Shown: piece after piece, positions 26,910-34,817 of the stretch | Numbering within the stretch: position 1 is the first letter of the stretch | Layout of the letters: each line of letters starts with the position of its first letter | DNA from: Cutibacterium sp. | GTDB lineage: Bacteria; Actinomycetota; Actinomycetes; Propionibacteriales; Propionibacteriaceae | Length of the DNA stretch: 64,000 nt | Direction: 5' to 3' | Assembly (NCBI RefSeq): GCF_030525615.1 | Contig: NZ_JAUNEJ010000003.1 | Location: 106,711 to 170,710 of the forward strand | Made by a program: the position numbers and the translations under genes | Notes under the pieces: model-generated | Told to the model about the DNA's origin: nothing | Database searches by the model: none | Seen by the model: only the letters and a program-made list of their open reading frames with translations

Positions 26910-26999
26910 TGAGGTCATTGTGATGAGTCCTTTATGTGAGTGTCGTTGATAACAGCTATGACCTCATAAGTTATACTGATTAGCAGCCATACAAGGAGG
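26910..26999 (+). promoter_or_regulatory. promoter/operator region of the small-peptide locus
   Basis: Inverted arms TGAGGTCAT (26910-26918) and ATGACCTCA (26958-26966) match perfectly; CTCATAAG also occurs as a direct repeat. A TATACT -10-like box is at 26972-26977 and TTGATA at 26946, though the 20-base spacing is long. AAGGAGG (26993-26999) is the ribosome site for the 60-aa ORF. Confidence 0.45.
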
Positions 27000-27006
27000 T
27001 ATAGGC

Positions 27007-27189
27007 ATGGACACTGCTAAGAGATCAGCAACAATCATCGCAGCCATCACCGCGTTCTTATCGATTTGTTGCAGCACCCCTGGAGCAGCTGCGCAAGAGT
27101 TCGAGCCAGAGAGTCGAGAGCAGAGTACTCCAAACCCAAGCGAAGCCCTTGATTTCTTTGCAGCAATCTCCACCCCGGTTCAACACTGA
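27007..27189 (+). CDS. secreted small protein, 60 residues
   Basis: Strong ribosome site AAGGAGG seven bases upstream of the ATG. A basic N-terminus (MDTAKR) and hydrophobic core (SATIIAAITAFLSICC) end at a GAAAQ signal-peptidase site near 28-29. The mature part is about 32 residues, acidic and Pro/Ser-rich at first, ending EALDFFAAISTPVQH, a short amphipathic helix. The stop overlaps the start of the next frame (TGATG), so the two are coupled. It could be a secreted bacteriocin half, a pheromone precursor or simply a leader. No homologue is recognised. Confidence 0.6.
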   Translation: MDTAKRSATIIAAITAFLSICCSTPGAAAQEFEPESREQSTPNPSEALDFFAAISTPVQH

Positions 27190-27284
27190 TGTGTGCACCA
27201 TTTTCCGGTCCTGCAGCGTGGGGCTGCGCCGTAGCAATGGGACTACTTGGGATGATGCCGAACTTCAACGACGCATGCGATTGA
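27189..27284 (+). CDS. 31-residue Cys-containing peptide
   Basis: Starts on the ATG that overlaps the previous stop and encodes a short peptide with Cys at 2, 13 and 30, a Gly/Ala-rich hydrophobic middle (AAWGCAVAMGLLGMM) and an acidic end. There is no separate ribosome site, which fits coupled translation. Size and amphipathic or hydrophobic core resemble antimicrobial peptides, but no family match is evident and no modifying enzyme remains nearby. It may also be the result of a single-base shift separating one longer precursor (60-aa ORF plus this peptide). Confidence 0.4.
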   Translation: MCAPFSGPAAWGCAVAMGLLGMMPNFNDACD

Positions 27285-27293
27285 GAGGGCGAA

Positions 27294-27530
27294 ATGAAAA
27301 AATACATCAATCCAGATAGTTTTTTTGTTAGATTTCTAGCAAATTTTGCACTATTCTACTCGGCTGCCATCGTAGTGATGGCTGTCGCATTTTTGACGGG
27401 GCATTGGAATACCTTAATATGCTTTGTCGGATTGTTGGTTTTCAGCGTACTTGCCGCCCTATTAAGGGCAGCAATTTCTAAGCCAGGAGAACCATTCATG
27501 AAGTCGCCTGTATTCAGAACTGATCGGTAA
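27294..27530 (+). CDS. two-helix membrane protein, immunity-like
   Basis: 78 residues encoded in notably AT-rich DNA, nine bases after the 31-aa peptide, with GAGGG upstream. Two membrane helices (about 12-34 and 40-60) and a basic tail. Small two-helix proteins encoded straight after a peptide gene are often immunity proteins, which is my reading here; the sequence itself is not recognised. Confidence 0.6.
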   Translation: MKKYINPDSFFVRFLANFALFYSAAIVVMAVAFLTGHWNTLICFVGLLVFSVLAALLRAAISKPGEPFMKSPVFRTDR

Positions 27531-27599
27531 TGCATTCTCCATTAATTCTGTAGTTTCGGGGGTTCGCTTCACAAAGTGAACTTCCGAAACTATCTCCTA

Positions 27600-28060
27600 G
27601 GTGTAGTTGCGCATGACGTTGTTTACGCCTGTGGGGAGTAGCGAGGTGGCTGGTCTGGTGAGGCGGTGTGGGGTCGATGATAGGTGTCGGGGATGTTGCC
27701 TACACCGATGGTGTGGACTGGTTCAGCTTCCCAACGGTAGGGGCGGGCGTCAAGAAGCTCCTCAGGGCTTGATCCGGTTATACCGTTCGACGGTGCAGCC
27801 CAAAGTCGGCGTAGCCATCACCCGACCGTGGCCTGAGAAATCCGGATACCACGATCTGCCAGGTCGATACAGATCAGCCGGGCCGACCACTGTCGTTCCC
27901 GCCCCAGCCTAGCGATGGTCTCGACGACCCCAGTAGGGGTTTGATGTGGGTGGGGCTGGCTGGTCCGATCAGTCAGTCCGGCTTCTCCGAGGCGGCGGTA
28001 CCGGTTGACCCATCGATTAACGCCCAGCAGCCCACCAGCACATCGATTACGTCCTGGTTG
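27600..28060 (-). pseudogene. IS481-like transposase remnant
   Basis: On the minus strand, a frame from about 28033 to 27818 reads as the HTH and linker of an IS481-type transposase: GLLGVNRWVNRYRRLGEAGL, then TDRTSQPHPHQTPTGVVETI and ARLGRERQWSARLICIDLAD, ISQATVG, ending at a stop. The same protein continues in two other frames (WLRRL, then GLHRRTV), so at least two frameshifts have killed it. The DDE catalytic part is missing. Confidence 0.7.
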
Positions 28061-28064
28061 TAGG

Positions 28065-28322
28065 TCATTCTGGCTTGCGTGGTTTGCGGGGCTTTGGTTC
28101 GACGCCTGCCACGTGTTGGCGGATCATTCTGCGGGCATGGTCACGGTGCCGTCTGGTGACCTGACAGATCGCGTCTAAGATCTCGCTTTTCTCCCGCCGG
28201 GTCGCCTTCGGCCACTTCGCTACCTTAGAGGCCAGGATTGCCGTACGCTGAGTCAACTTCAACTGCATCCACTTACTCTGACTGACGCAGGCACATTGAG
28301 ATGAGTTAATGAAGAACTCCAC
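28065..28322 (-). pseudogene. N-terminal fragment of a second transposase/integrase
   Basis: An 85-codon frame whose last 60 residues (QRTAILASKVAKWPKATRRE, KSEILDAICQVTRRHRDHAR) are the N-terminal DNA-binding start of an integrase-type transposase family different from the IS481 fragment alongside. It ends at a Pro/Lys tail (KPRKPRKPE) and the catalytic core is absent. The true start may be the ATG ending at 28268. Confidence 0.6.
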
Positions 28323-28329
28323 GCGGGCA

Positions 28330-28560
28330 TTCAGGATGAGTCAACGGGTCATCTTGACAATCGAAAGAACAAATGATGAAGTCCCCGCACAATTTTGAAA
28401 AACTAGAAAATACTAGGGAATACAATGAGAACTGAATAGATATTCAACAATGTGCTCGACTTGCCAGAGCGAATCCGTGCGAGGGATGTACAAATCTCTG
28501 CTATCGCGTATTGTTCGTCTGCGCGCATCTGCTTTAATGATGCCGTTGAGGTGAAGCGTT
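28330..28560. other. AT-rich intergenic stretch
   Basis: No gene seen. The composition is far lower in GC than the rest of the window. It should contain the promoter of the MFS gene, whose ribosome site GAGGTGAAG ends seven bases before the TTG at 28561. Confidence 0.5.
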
Positions 28561-29770
28561 TTGAATTCTCAGAGGTTATTGTTTCGGAAATTATATAGCA
28601 CGACGTTGATTAATTTGATTGGAGATGCTATCGCACAGCTTGCGCTTCCTCTAGCATTTCTTTACGCAACAGGCTCGATCAAGTTAGCCTCAACACTCGC
28701 TGGCGTCACTTTAATGACTCAGTTAGTTCTATCTCTGCCTTTAGCGGCGGTATCTGATCGGTTACCTCGAAGAAGGATTGTCTTCGCGGGATATCTGGTT
28801 GAAGGCATTTGCTTAACGGTCCTGGGGTGGTTGCTGTTGGGCGGTTTTGCGAATTTCGTACTTGTGACATTGGTAGGAATTATGCGCGGAGGTGCGAGTC
28901 AATTTGGTGTTGCCGCAAGTTCTGGATATGTTCCCCAACTGTTGGGGAGAGACGCAATGCTGAAGTTCAACTCCCGAGTTGAGACAATAGAGGGAGTGGC
29001 AGCGATTGGCGGGCCGTCGATATCCGGGGGGGATAGTGGGATTATTCGGTGGAGCGTACGCCGTATTTATCCCCGCCCTGTTGTCGTTTGTTAATGGTGC
29101 TATCTATTCCAGACTTCCAGACAAACCGGCGCCGCGCGCCGATGAAAATGAAAAGAGTTTAACGCTGCTCGTTATTGTGAACGATATACGTGAAGGCATT
29201 GGCTACGTGTGCAAAAGCCGAACGCTTGTCGCGATGATGGCCGTACAGTTTGCTCTGGGGGCGACGACTGCAGGATACGCGTTTGGGGTCGTCGTTCATC
29301 TTAGCGTCCATATGGGACTAAGTCCGTGGCATGTTGGTTTCACCATGGCCGCCTCTGGCGTCGGAGGGATCACTGCTTCTATTTTGCTCGAGCGGTTAGT
29401 CCCGTTGAAACAGTATCTTGCTGTACTCCTCATTTCTCTCATTGGCGTTGGTGTTATCCTTGCTACGTATTCAGCTATTCACTCTGTGCTTTTGGCGGCG
29501 GCATGTTTGTTTGTTCTTGATTTTTGCTGGGTTGGTATTTTCATTTATTCGGGAACGCTAAGCCAATATGTAACGGACGATGCGCACCTCGCACGTGTGG
29601 ATTCGGTGGCTGATCTGGTGTTCCTTGGAGCCTCGTCGATTTCTGCACTGTTAGCGGGCGTATTAATTAGTGACGGACATGTGGCAAAGTATCTTTGTGT
29701 GCTGGGGGTTTCGGTTGTTCCAGCGCTCGTGGCTTTGCTATTTATCAAGCGGGCCGACGAAACGGAATGA
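28561..29770 (+). pseudogene. MFS efflux transporter, frameshifted in a G7 tract
   Basis: Two overlapping frames together encode one 12-helix exporter of about 402 residues, of the EntS/MefA-like MFS group (first part FRKLYSTTLINLIGDAIAQL and PLAAVSDRLPRRR; second part from IVGLFGGAYAVFIPALLSFV to KRADETE). The break is at a run of seven G (29026-29032). With six G the sequence reads GPSISGGIVGLFGG and continues to the stop at 29770; with seven it ends at 29094. Initiation is at TTG 28561. Low GC and neighbouring transposase scraps point to acquisition. It may be off in this genome but restorable by slippage, so I do not regard it as a settled pseudogene. Confidence 0.85.
29026..29032 (+). 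repeat. homopolymeric G7 tract at the MFS frame break
   Basis: Seven consecutive G inside the coding region. Removing one restores the full reading frame. Such tracts are the classical substrate for slipped-strand phase variation, and homopolymeric G/C tracts have been described in C. acnes genes. Confidence 0.9.
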
Positions 29771-30003
29771 CCACCTTGTCATAGGCAGGGCCGATTCGTC
29801 ACGGTCGACAACCGGATGTCCACGGGCGTGGATGACGGTGGCCGGGTTGATTGTGAGGGCCTGGGACCTCGTCTCCGGCGGTGCGTTCGGGTGGAAGTGT
29901 CCAGATGGGGGCGCTGACGCGGTAATCGGTGGGGCTGACAAGCAGTGCCGGAGAGGCTGTTCGTGGGAGGATGGAGCACACCCGAGACGTATCAGGAGTC
30001 GTC

Positions 30004-31131
30004 ATGTCCAAGAAGAAAAAAGTCGGCATCCTCACCGCCGGTGGTGACTGCCCGGGACTCAATGCCGCGATTCGTGGATTCGGCAAAGCGGCCATTCGGG
30101 ATCACGACATGGAGCTGATCGGTATTCAGGACGGCTTCCTTGGCTTGGCGGAGAATCGCACCGTCACCCTTGGCCCGCGAGCCCTTTCGGGGATTCTGAC
30201 AGTCGGTGGAACCATCCTCGGAACCAGTCGTGACAAGGTCAATCGTATGGTTATCGACGGTGAGGAAAAGGATATGGTCCCCACCATCGCTGACACCTAT
30301 GACAAGCTGGGTCTCGACGCCCTGGTAACCATCGGCGGTGGCGGCACCGCGAAGAATGCGCACAAGCTCTCCAAAGCTGGGCTCAACGTCTTGCACTTGC
30401 CCAAGACCATCGACAACGACATCGTCGGGACTGACGATTCCTTCGGATTCTCGACGGCACTCGAGATTGCCACGGACGCCATTGACCGACTGCATTCCAC
30501 GGCCCACTCCCACCACCGCATTATCCTGGCCGAGATCATGGGACACCGGGCTGGCTGGCTTGCGCTGGGATCTGGTATCGCGGGAGGGGCGGACGTCATC
30601 TTGCTGCCCGAGGTGCCCTACAAGCTCGACTCCATCGTTGCCGCCATCGAGAAGAGACGTAAGCAGGGGCTGAACTTCTCCGTCATCGCGGTGGCTGAGG
30701 GAGCTCGTGACGAAACTGATTCGGCCGCGCTGGCCGGAGCTCAGGCCCTCGTCCACTCCTCGAAGACCCCGGAGACGAAGGCGGCGGCCAAGAAAGCCAA
30801 GAAGGATCTCGAACATTCCATGCGCGAGAACACTCTCAAACTTGCTGCCCAGCTGGAGGAGGCCACTGGCCTGGAGTCACGGGTATCGATCCTGGGCTAC
30901 GTGCAGCGCGGCGGTATCCCGTGCGCCCATGACCGTATCCTGGCGACCCGGCTGGGAACCATGGGTGCCAAGCTCGTTGACGACGGCGAGTTCGGGATCA
31001 TGGTGGCCTCCCAAGAAGGCGGCACGACGACAGTTCCTCTTAAGGAGGTCGGCGGCAAGGTCAAGTATGTGCCGTCAGACCACCCCTGGGTGAAGGCTGC
31101 CCGCGAGGTCGGAACGGGCCTTGGCGACTGA
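30004..31131 (+). CDS. pfkA: 6-phosphofructokinase
   Basis: 375 residues, starting at the ATG 30004 with AGGAG upstream. PFK landmarks: TAGGDCPGLNAAIRG (nucleotide loop), PKTIDNDI with catalytic Asp, IMGHRAGWLALGSGIAGGAD, YVQRGG near 300. It phosphorylates fructose-6-phosphate. The donor is uncertain: Lys134 of PKTIDND (position 124 in E. coli numbering) is the PPi-type residue, whereas Gly114 (position 104) is ATP-type, a mixture typical of the group III, mixed-substrate branch. The usual GGDG motif reads GGGGT (residues 111-115), so the conserved acidic residue is lost. Single gene. Confidence 0.88.
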   Translation: MSKKKKVGILTAGGDCPGLNAAIRGFGKAAIRDHDMELIGIQDGFLGLAENRTVTLGPRALSGILTVGGTILGTSRDKVNRMVIDGEEKDMVPTIADTYDKLGLDALVTIGGGGTAKNAHKLSKAGLNVLHLPKTIDNDIVGTDDSFGFSTALEIATDAIDRLHSTAHSHHRIILAEIMGHRAGWLALGSGIAGGADVILLPEVPYKLDSIVAAIEKRRKQGLNFSVIAVAEGARDETDSAALAGAQALVHSSKTPETKAAAKKAKKDLEHSMRENTLKLAAQLEEATGLESRVSILGYVQRGGIPCAHDRILATRLGTMGAKLVDDGEFGIMVASQEGGTTTVPLKEVGGKVKYVPSDHPWVKAAREVGTGLGD

Positions 31132-31181
31132 GTAGCGCTGGCGATTGAGCCGCCCGCCCATTGAGTAGTGCTGCCCTGTGC

Positions 31182-31793
31182 TCACGTGTTTCTCGTTGAG
31201 ACTGGTCGTCGAGCGGCGGTGTGGACCACGCACCTGTCTCCCGGGTTGGGGTCAATCGTTGCCGACGTCCCCGTCACCCCCTCGATGACTCCGCAGTGCA
31301 GGGCACAGACCACCTGCGGATGGTCAAGGGCCAAGTCGAGGAACGGGCAGTGGCGAAGCACGATTTCTCCCGCGTCGTAGGCCGGCGAGAATCCCATCTC
31401 GTCGAGCACTGTGACGACATCGCCACGATGGCGGCGTCCCCAGCGTCGACCAATACGGGCGGCAGTCGCGGTCGGATCGTCGCTGGCGGCAACCTCTTCA
31501 ACGAGCATTCGGGCCAGCAGCCGGTAGGCGCGAGGTCCCTCATCGTTGACCACGGTGAAGACGGTATGCGGACGCCCGCGAGCAGCCCGGTGTCGACGGG
31601 TGGTTTCCGCTCGTCCCTGCTTGACGAGACGGTCGAGGTGGAATCGCGCCGTTGAGGGGTGAATCCCCAAGTCGGCGGCCACCTCGGCGCTGGTGGCAGA
31701 ACCGCCGCGTTTCTGCAAGACGCAGGCCACCTCGTCAATCCTCTGCTGAGATCCCGGGTCGATCAGACTGTCGTCAGTTATGTGGCCTCTCAT
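31182..31793 (-). CDS. HTH regulator with Cys-rich C-terminal domain, probable Fe-S/NO sensor
   Basis: 203 residues. A winged-helix N-terminus (RIDEVACVLQKRGGSATSAE, then GIHPSTARFHLDRLVKQG, the ArsR/SufR kind). The C-terminal part holds four Cys in the order HCPF, VC-x3-HC, RC (CPFLDLALDHPQVVCALHCG, then GDRCVVH), the spacing seen in SufR-like [Fe-S] regulators. Its ATG overlaps the stop of the nitrite reductase (ATGA), so it is cotranscribed and translationally coupled with it. An Fe-S sensor of nitric oxide or oxygen controlling nitrite reduction is the natural reading, though not proven. Confidence 0.82.
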   Translation of the reverse strand: MRGHITDDSLIDPGSQQRIDEVACVLQKRGGSATSAEVAADLGIHPSTARFHLDRLVKQGRAETTRRHRAARGRPHTVFTVVNDEGPRAYRLLARMLVEEVAASDDPTATAARIGRRWGRRHRGDVVTVLDEMGFSPAYDAGEIVLRHCPFLDLALDHPQVVCALHCGVIEGVTGTSATIDPNPGDRCVVHTAARRPVSTRNT

Positions 31794-34522
31794 GCTGTCA
31801 CCTGGATGATTCCTCGCGCCCCGCGCTCCATCTCCACGAAAGAGTGGTTGACGAAGGTGTAGCGGCCCGGCTCTTCGAAGACCATCTCGACGAAACCTCC
31901 CTGGGCGCTGGACAGGTCGAGGGCCTGACAGCCTCCTCCCTCCGGATTGCCACGCCTGAGGGTGTAGGCACCTTCCTTGAACACGGTGTCGAACTGGGTT
32001 CCGACGACGTGGAAGGAGCACCCGCGACTCGGGCCGGCTGCCAACACCCAGATACGCACCCGCTCTCCGACCTTGGCCGTGAGCGGCGCGAAAACGTACT
32101 GGTTGGCGTGACCGTTGAACATCGTCAGGTCCGGGGTTTCGTTGGCGATTTTGGCTGTGTTGACCTCGCCGCCGTTGTGCTCGCTGAGGTAGGTCTCCGA
32201 CTGCACTAGGTAATACTCACGATCGGCCCGTGGCAGGTCGTGGGGAGGGACGATGACAGCGCCGAACATACCGGCCGCGATGTGGGCCGACATTGGCATG
32301 GTGGAGCAGTGATAGAGCCAGATTCCAGCGCGAGGCAGGGTGAAGTTGTAGTCCAGTTCCTGTCCCGGGGCGATGGTACGCATGACGTCGTCAGGGGAGA
32401 CGGTGCCGGCATGGAAGTCGAGGGAGTGACCCATACTCCCGTTGTTGACCAGGTGTATCCGCATATGGTCGCCGATTCGGGCGTGGATAACCGGGGCCAT
32501 GTAGCGGCCGTTGTAGGTCATAGCGGCGATGGTGGTGTCCGGGGCGATTTCCTGCACAGATTCCTCGACGGTCAGGGCCATCGAGTGGACGCGCCCAGTC
32601 AACAGCGCAGGCACGACAGCGTTGCGGGTGGTGAATCCCTTGCCAGGAGCTTTGGTGAGATCGATCGAGCGACGAGGGTTCGCCGAACCGCTGTGGTTAT
32701 TGTGCTCAGTAGCCCCCGAAATGCCATTGACCGTGACTGTAAGCACCATTCCTGCCGATTTGTGACCGACAATGGTGCACCAGCCCTCGGTTGGGTCCGT
32801 GATGACTCCGACCTTGACGGTGGCGCGGGCCCCGGGGTCCAGACGTGGCGAATGGGTGCCGTTGGCAAAGTGCAGGTCGTGGACCTGGTTGGGGTCCTTG
32901 TTGGTGACCTCGACGACCAGTTCGTCACCGGCGGGCACGGTGATAGTGCTGGGGTGGTACTTCATTCCCTTCGCCGTGATGGCGACTGTCGTGGTGTGGC
33001 CGATGGGGGAGACGGAGCTTTCCGGCGCTGCTGTGCTTACAGCGTCATTGTGGTCAAGACGGTTACCGACGGCGGCTGCCGTGAGAGCGGTGGCGAGTCC
33101 GGCGAAGGCTCCGACGAAGGATCGCCGGTCGGTCGGTGCGATGGGAGCTGGGTCGATGGTCTTGCTGGTGACTCCAGCAACGACGGATCGATCCGGGATT
33201 TTTGAGGCCTTCGAGGCCGCTGGCTTGCCAGGGAAAGCCGCAGCGGTTTCTCCTTTTTCTGCGGCAGCTTTCCGGGCTGCCATCTGGCGTCCTTTCTCCT
33301 TGAGCATGGGAACGCCGGTACGCACCATCGCTGCGGTCGCAGGTAGGAAAGTCGCCAGTCCGACGACAGCCATCACCATGCCAATGCGGCGGGTCCAAGT
33401 ACCGACCGCGAGCACCCACAGCAGCAGACCAGCGTTGGTGACTGTCGCGCGCAGCGCCCCGAAGGCGTGCATTTTGGCATTGGTGGCTCGCACGATTCTG
33501 GGTCCTCCGCCCATGACCATCGGCATGAGGTAGCTCATGGCACCGATGAGGAGCTGAAGCAGGAAACCGACGATGACGGGAACCGAGAGGGTGAAGATGT
33601 CGTCAGCCAGTAGTCCGGTGCCCGTGGAGGCGAGTTTGCAGACCAGCCACACGAGCCACACCAGCAGCCAGAAGATGGCCGCTCCCATCGTGAATCCGGG
33701 AAAGTCACGCGGCGGCTTGTGGACGGCGCAGGCCACGAGGTCTGCCAGCACAATGCCGATACCTACGATGTAGGCCGCCACGCCGATGGCGGTCAGCCAC
33801 CACAGTCCGCACAAGGCTCCTGCGGTGGTGACGGCGACTGCGGCCGCCATGACGTAGAGGGAGTGCGTGCCATGACGCTCCTGGGCCGGTCGCATGGTGG
33901 TGCGTAACACAGTCGGCCACAAGGTGATAAGGGTGCCGATGACGGTTAGACCGACGAATCCGAGCAGGTTGAGAGCCTGGTGAGCGACAAGCAGACGAGT
34001 TCGCCACGGCTCGATGGGGGAAAATGCCATGATCGCGCCGAGGGTCGCTCCCAACGGCAAGAGGCAGGCAGCGGCGCAGTAGAACCTGACTGTCGAGTCG
34101 AAGCGACCGGGCAGGGCGTGGCGAACTTGGTTGGCCAGGGCAAAGGCGTACCAGGTCAGCACCGTCCCGACCACGACGGCACCGGCGACTGTCACCCACG
34201 GCCAGGCTGCCACTATGCCGACGCAGGTGACGACGATCCCGACCGTCAAGAGCCGGATTCGCAGCACCTGACGGCTGCGGTCGGCTCCAGTGAGGTTGTT
34301 GTGCAAGATCGCCTCGGTGAAGTACTGGCCCCACACCATGATTGAGGTTGTCGCAACGCCGAGGGTGACCATGTGTACCAGCAGCCAGTGGGACTGTGGA
34401 ATCCACCGGCTCGCGATCGCGACGATGGGCAGAGCAACGAGCCACCCGGAGACGGGACGAGACGCTTTGCGGTGCCAGCTGCGTTTGTTCGTGTCGGGCT
34501 TGTGGTCGGTGGTCTTAGACAT
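31790..34522 (-). CDS. membrane-anchored copper nitrite reductase (AniA/NirK-like) fusion
   Basis: 910 residues; the ATG ending at 34522 has AGGAGG upstream. Residues about 25-430 form ten or more membrane helices. A linker and second anchor (about 510) lead to a cupredoxin domain with His, Cys, His and Met ligands (HDLHF; WCTIVGHKSAGMVL). Then comes a two-domain nitrite reductase: GHSLDFHA gives T2 His, YHCSTMPMSAHIAAGMFGAV the T1 Cys, His and Met, and SFHVVGTQFD plus FVNHSFVEMERG the last domain's residues. It reduces nitrite to NO on the outer face, the extra cupredoxin likely feeding electrons. It is cotranscribed with the Cys-rich regulator and divergent from the Dyp gene. Confidence 0.9.
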   Translation of the reverse strand: MSKTTDHKPDTNKRSWHRKASRPVSGWLVALPIVAIASRWIPQSHWLLVHMVTLGVATTSIMVWGQYFTEAILHNNLTGADRSRQVLRIRLLTVGIVVTCVGIVAAWPWVTVAGAVVVGTVLTWYAFALANQVRHALPGRFDSTVRFYCAAACLLPLGATLGAIMAFSPIEPWRTRLLVAHQALNLLGFVGLTVIGTLITLWPTVLRTTMRPAQERHGTHSLYVMAAAVAVTTAGALCGLWWLTAIGVAAYIVGIGIVLADLVACAVHKPPRDFPGFTMGAAIFWLLVWLVWLVCKLASTGTGLLADDIFTLSVPVIVGFLLQLLIGAMSYLMPMVMGGGPRIVRATNAKMHAFGALRATVTNAGLLLWVLAVGTWTRRIGMVMAVVGLATFLPATAAMVRTGVPMLKEKGRQMAARKAAAEKGETAAAFPGKPAASKASKIPDRSVVAGVTSKTIDPAPIAPTDRRSFVGAFAGLATALTAAAVGNRLDHNDAVSTAAPESSVSPIGHTTTVAITAKGMKYHPSTITVPAGDELVVEVTNKDPNQVHDLHFANGTHSPRLDPGARATVKVGVITDPTEGWCTIVGHKSAGMVLTVTVNGISGATEHNNHSGSANPRRSIDLTKAPGKGFTTRNAVVPALLTGRVHSMALTVEESVQEIAPDTTIAAMTYNGRYMAPVIHARIGDHMRIHLVNNGSMGHSLDFHAGTVSPDDVMRTIAPGQELDYNFTLPRAGIWLYHCSTMPMSAHIAAGMFGAVIVPPHDLPRADREYYLVQSETYLSEHNGGEVNTAKIANETPDLTMFNGHANQYVFAPLTAKVGERVRIWVLAAGPSRGCSFHVVGTQFDTVFKEGAYTLRRGNPEGGGCQALDLSSAQGGFVEMVFEEPGRYTFVNHSFVEMERGARGIIQVTA

Positions 34523-34804
34523 GGTGCCTCCTAAGCAGGAGCGCGATGTGCAGCGGGTATCGGACGGTTCGGGTGCGCGACCGGGCGTGAGTGCTGGCCT
34601 TGAGTGCGAGCCAGCCCCGGTGAGAGCCGACGGAGGGCGCGAGCATGGACGAGTCCTTTTTGATGATGAATTCCTCAAAATTCTATCGCGTAAGGCGGTC
34701 TTTTCGTCTGGGGGTCGCTACGCCGGGATGTTTTTTGTTGGCTACGTCGGGGGGTGGTTTTTGGTCACTTCGTGACGTGGTGTGGGGCTGGTCGCCCCTT
34801 TCGA

Positions 34805-34817
34805 TAAACTGACCGTA
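34805..34817 (+). promoter_or_regulatory. -10 box placing transcription start on the Dyp ATG (leaderless)
   Basis: TAAACT (34805-34810) ends six bases before the ATG at 34817, the spacing of a -10 to +1. No ribosome site precedes the ATG (CTGACCGT). The mRNA is probably leaderless, as is common in actinobacteria. Confidence 0.5.

Noticed and set aside
26850-27000. A small RNA or attenuator before the peptide locus
   Set aside because: The 9-bp inverted arms are far apart and there is no T run; I keep it as a possible operator only.
29738-29941. A minus-strand 67-codon frame between the MFS and PFK genes
   Set aside because: No ribosome site or recognisable domain; Pro/Arg-rich composition is typical of chance frames in GC-rich DNA.
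31794-32021. Longer start for the Cys-rich regulator out to 32021
   Set aside because: It would overlap the end of the nitrite reductase by over 200 bases; the ATG ending at 31793 overlaps the stop by the usual four bases.
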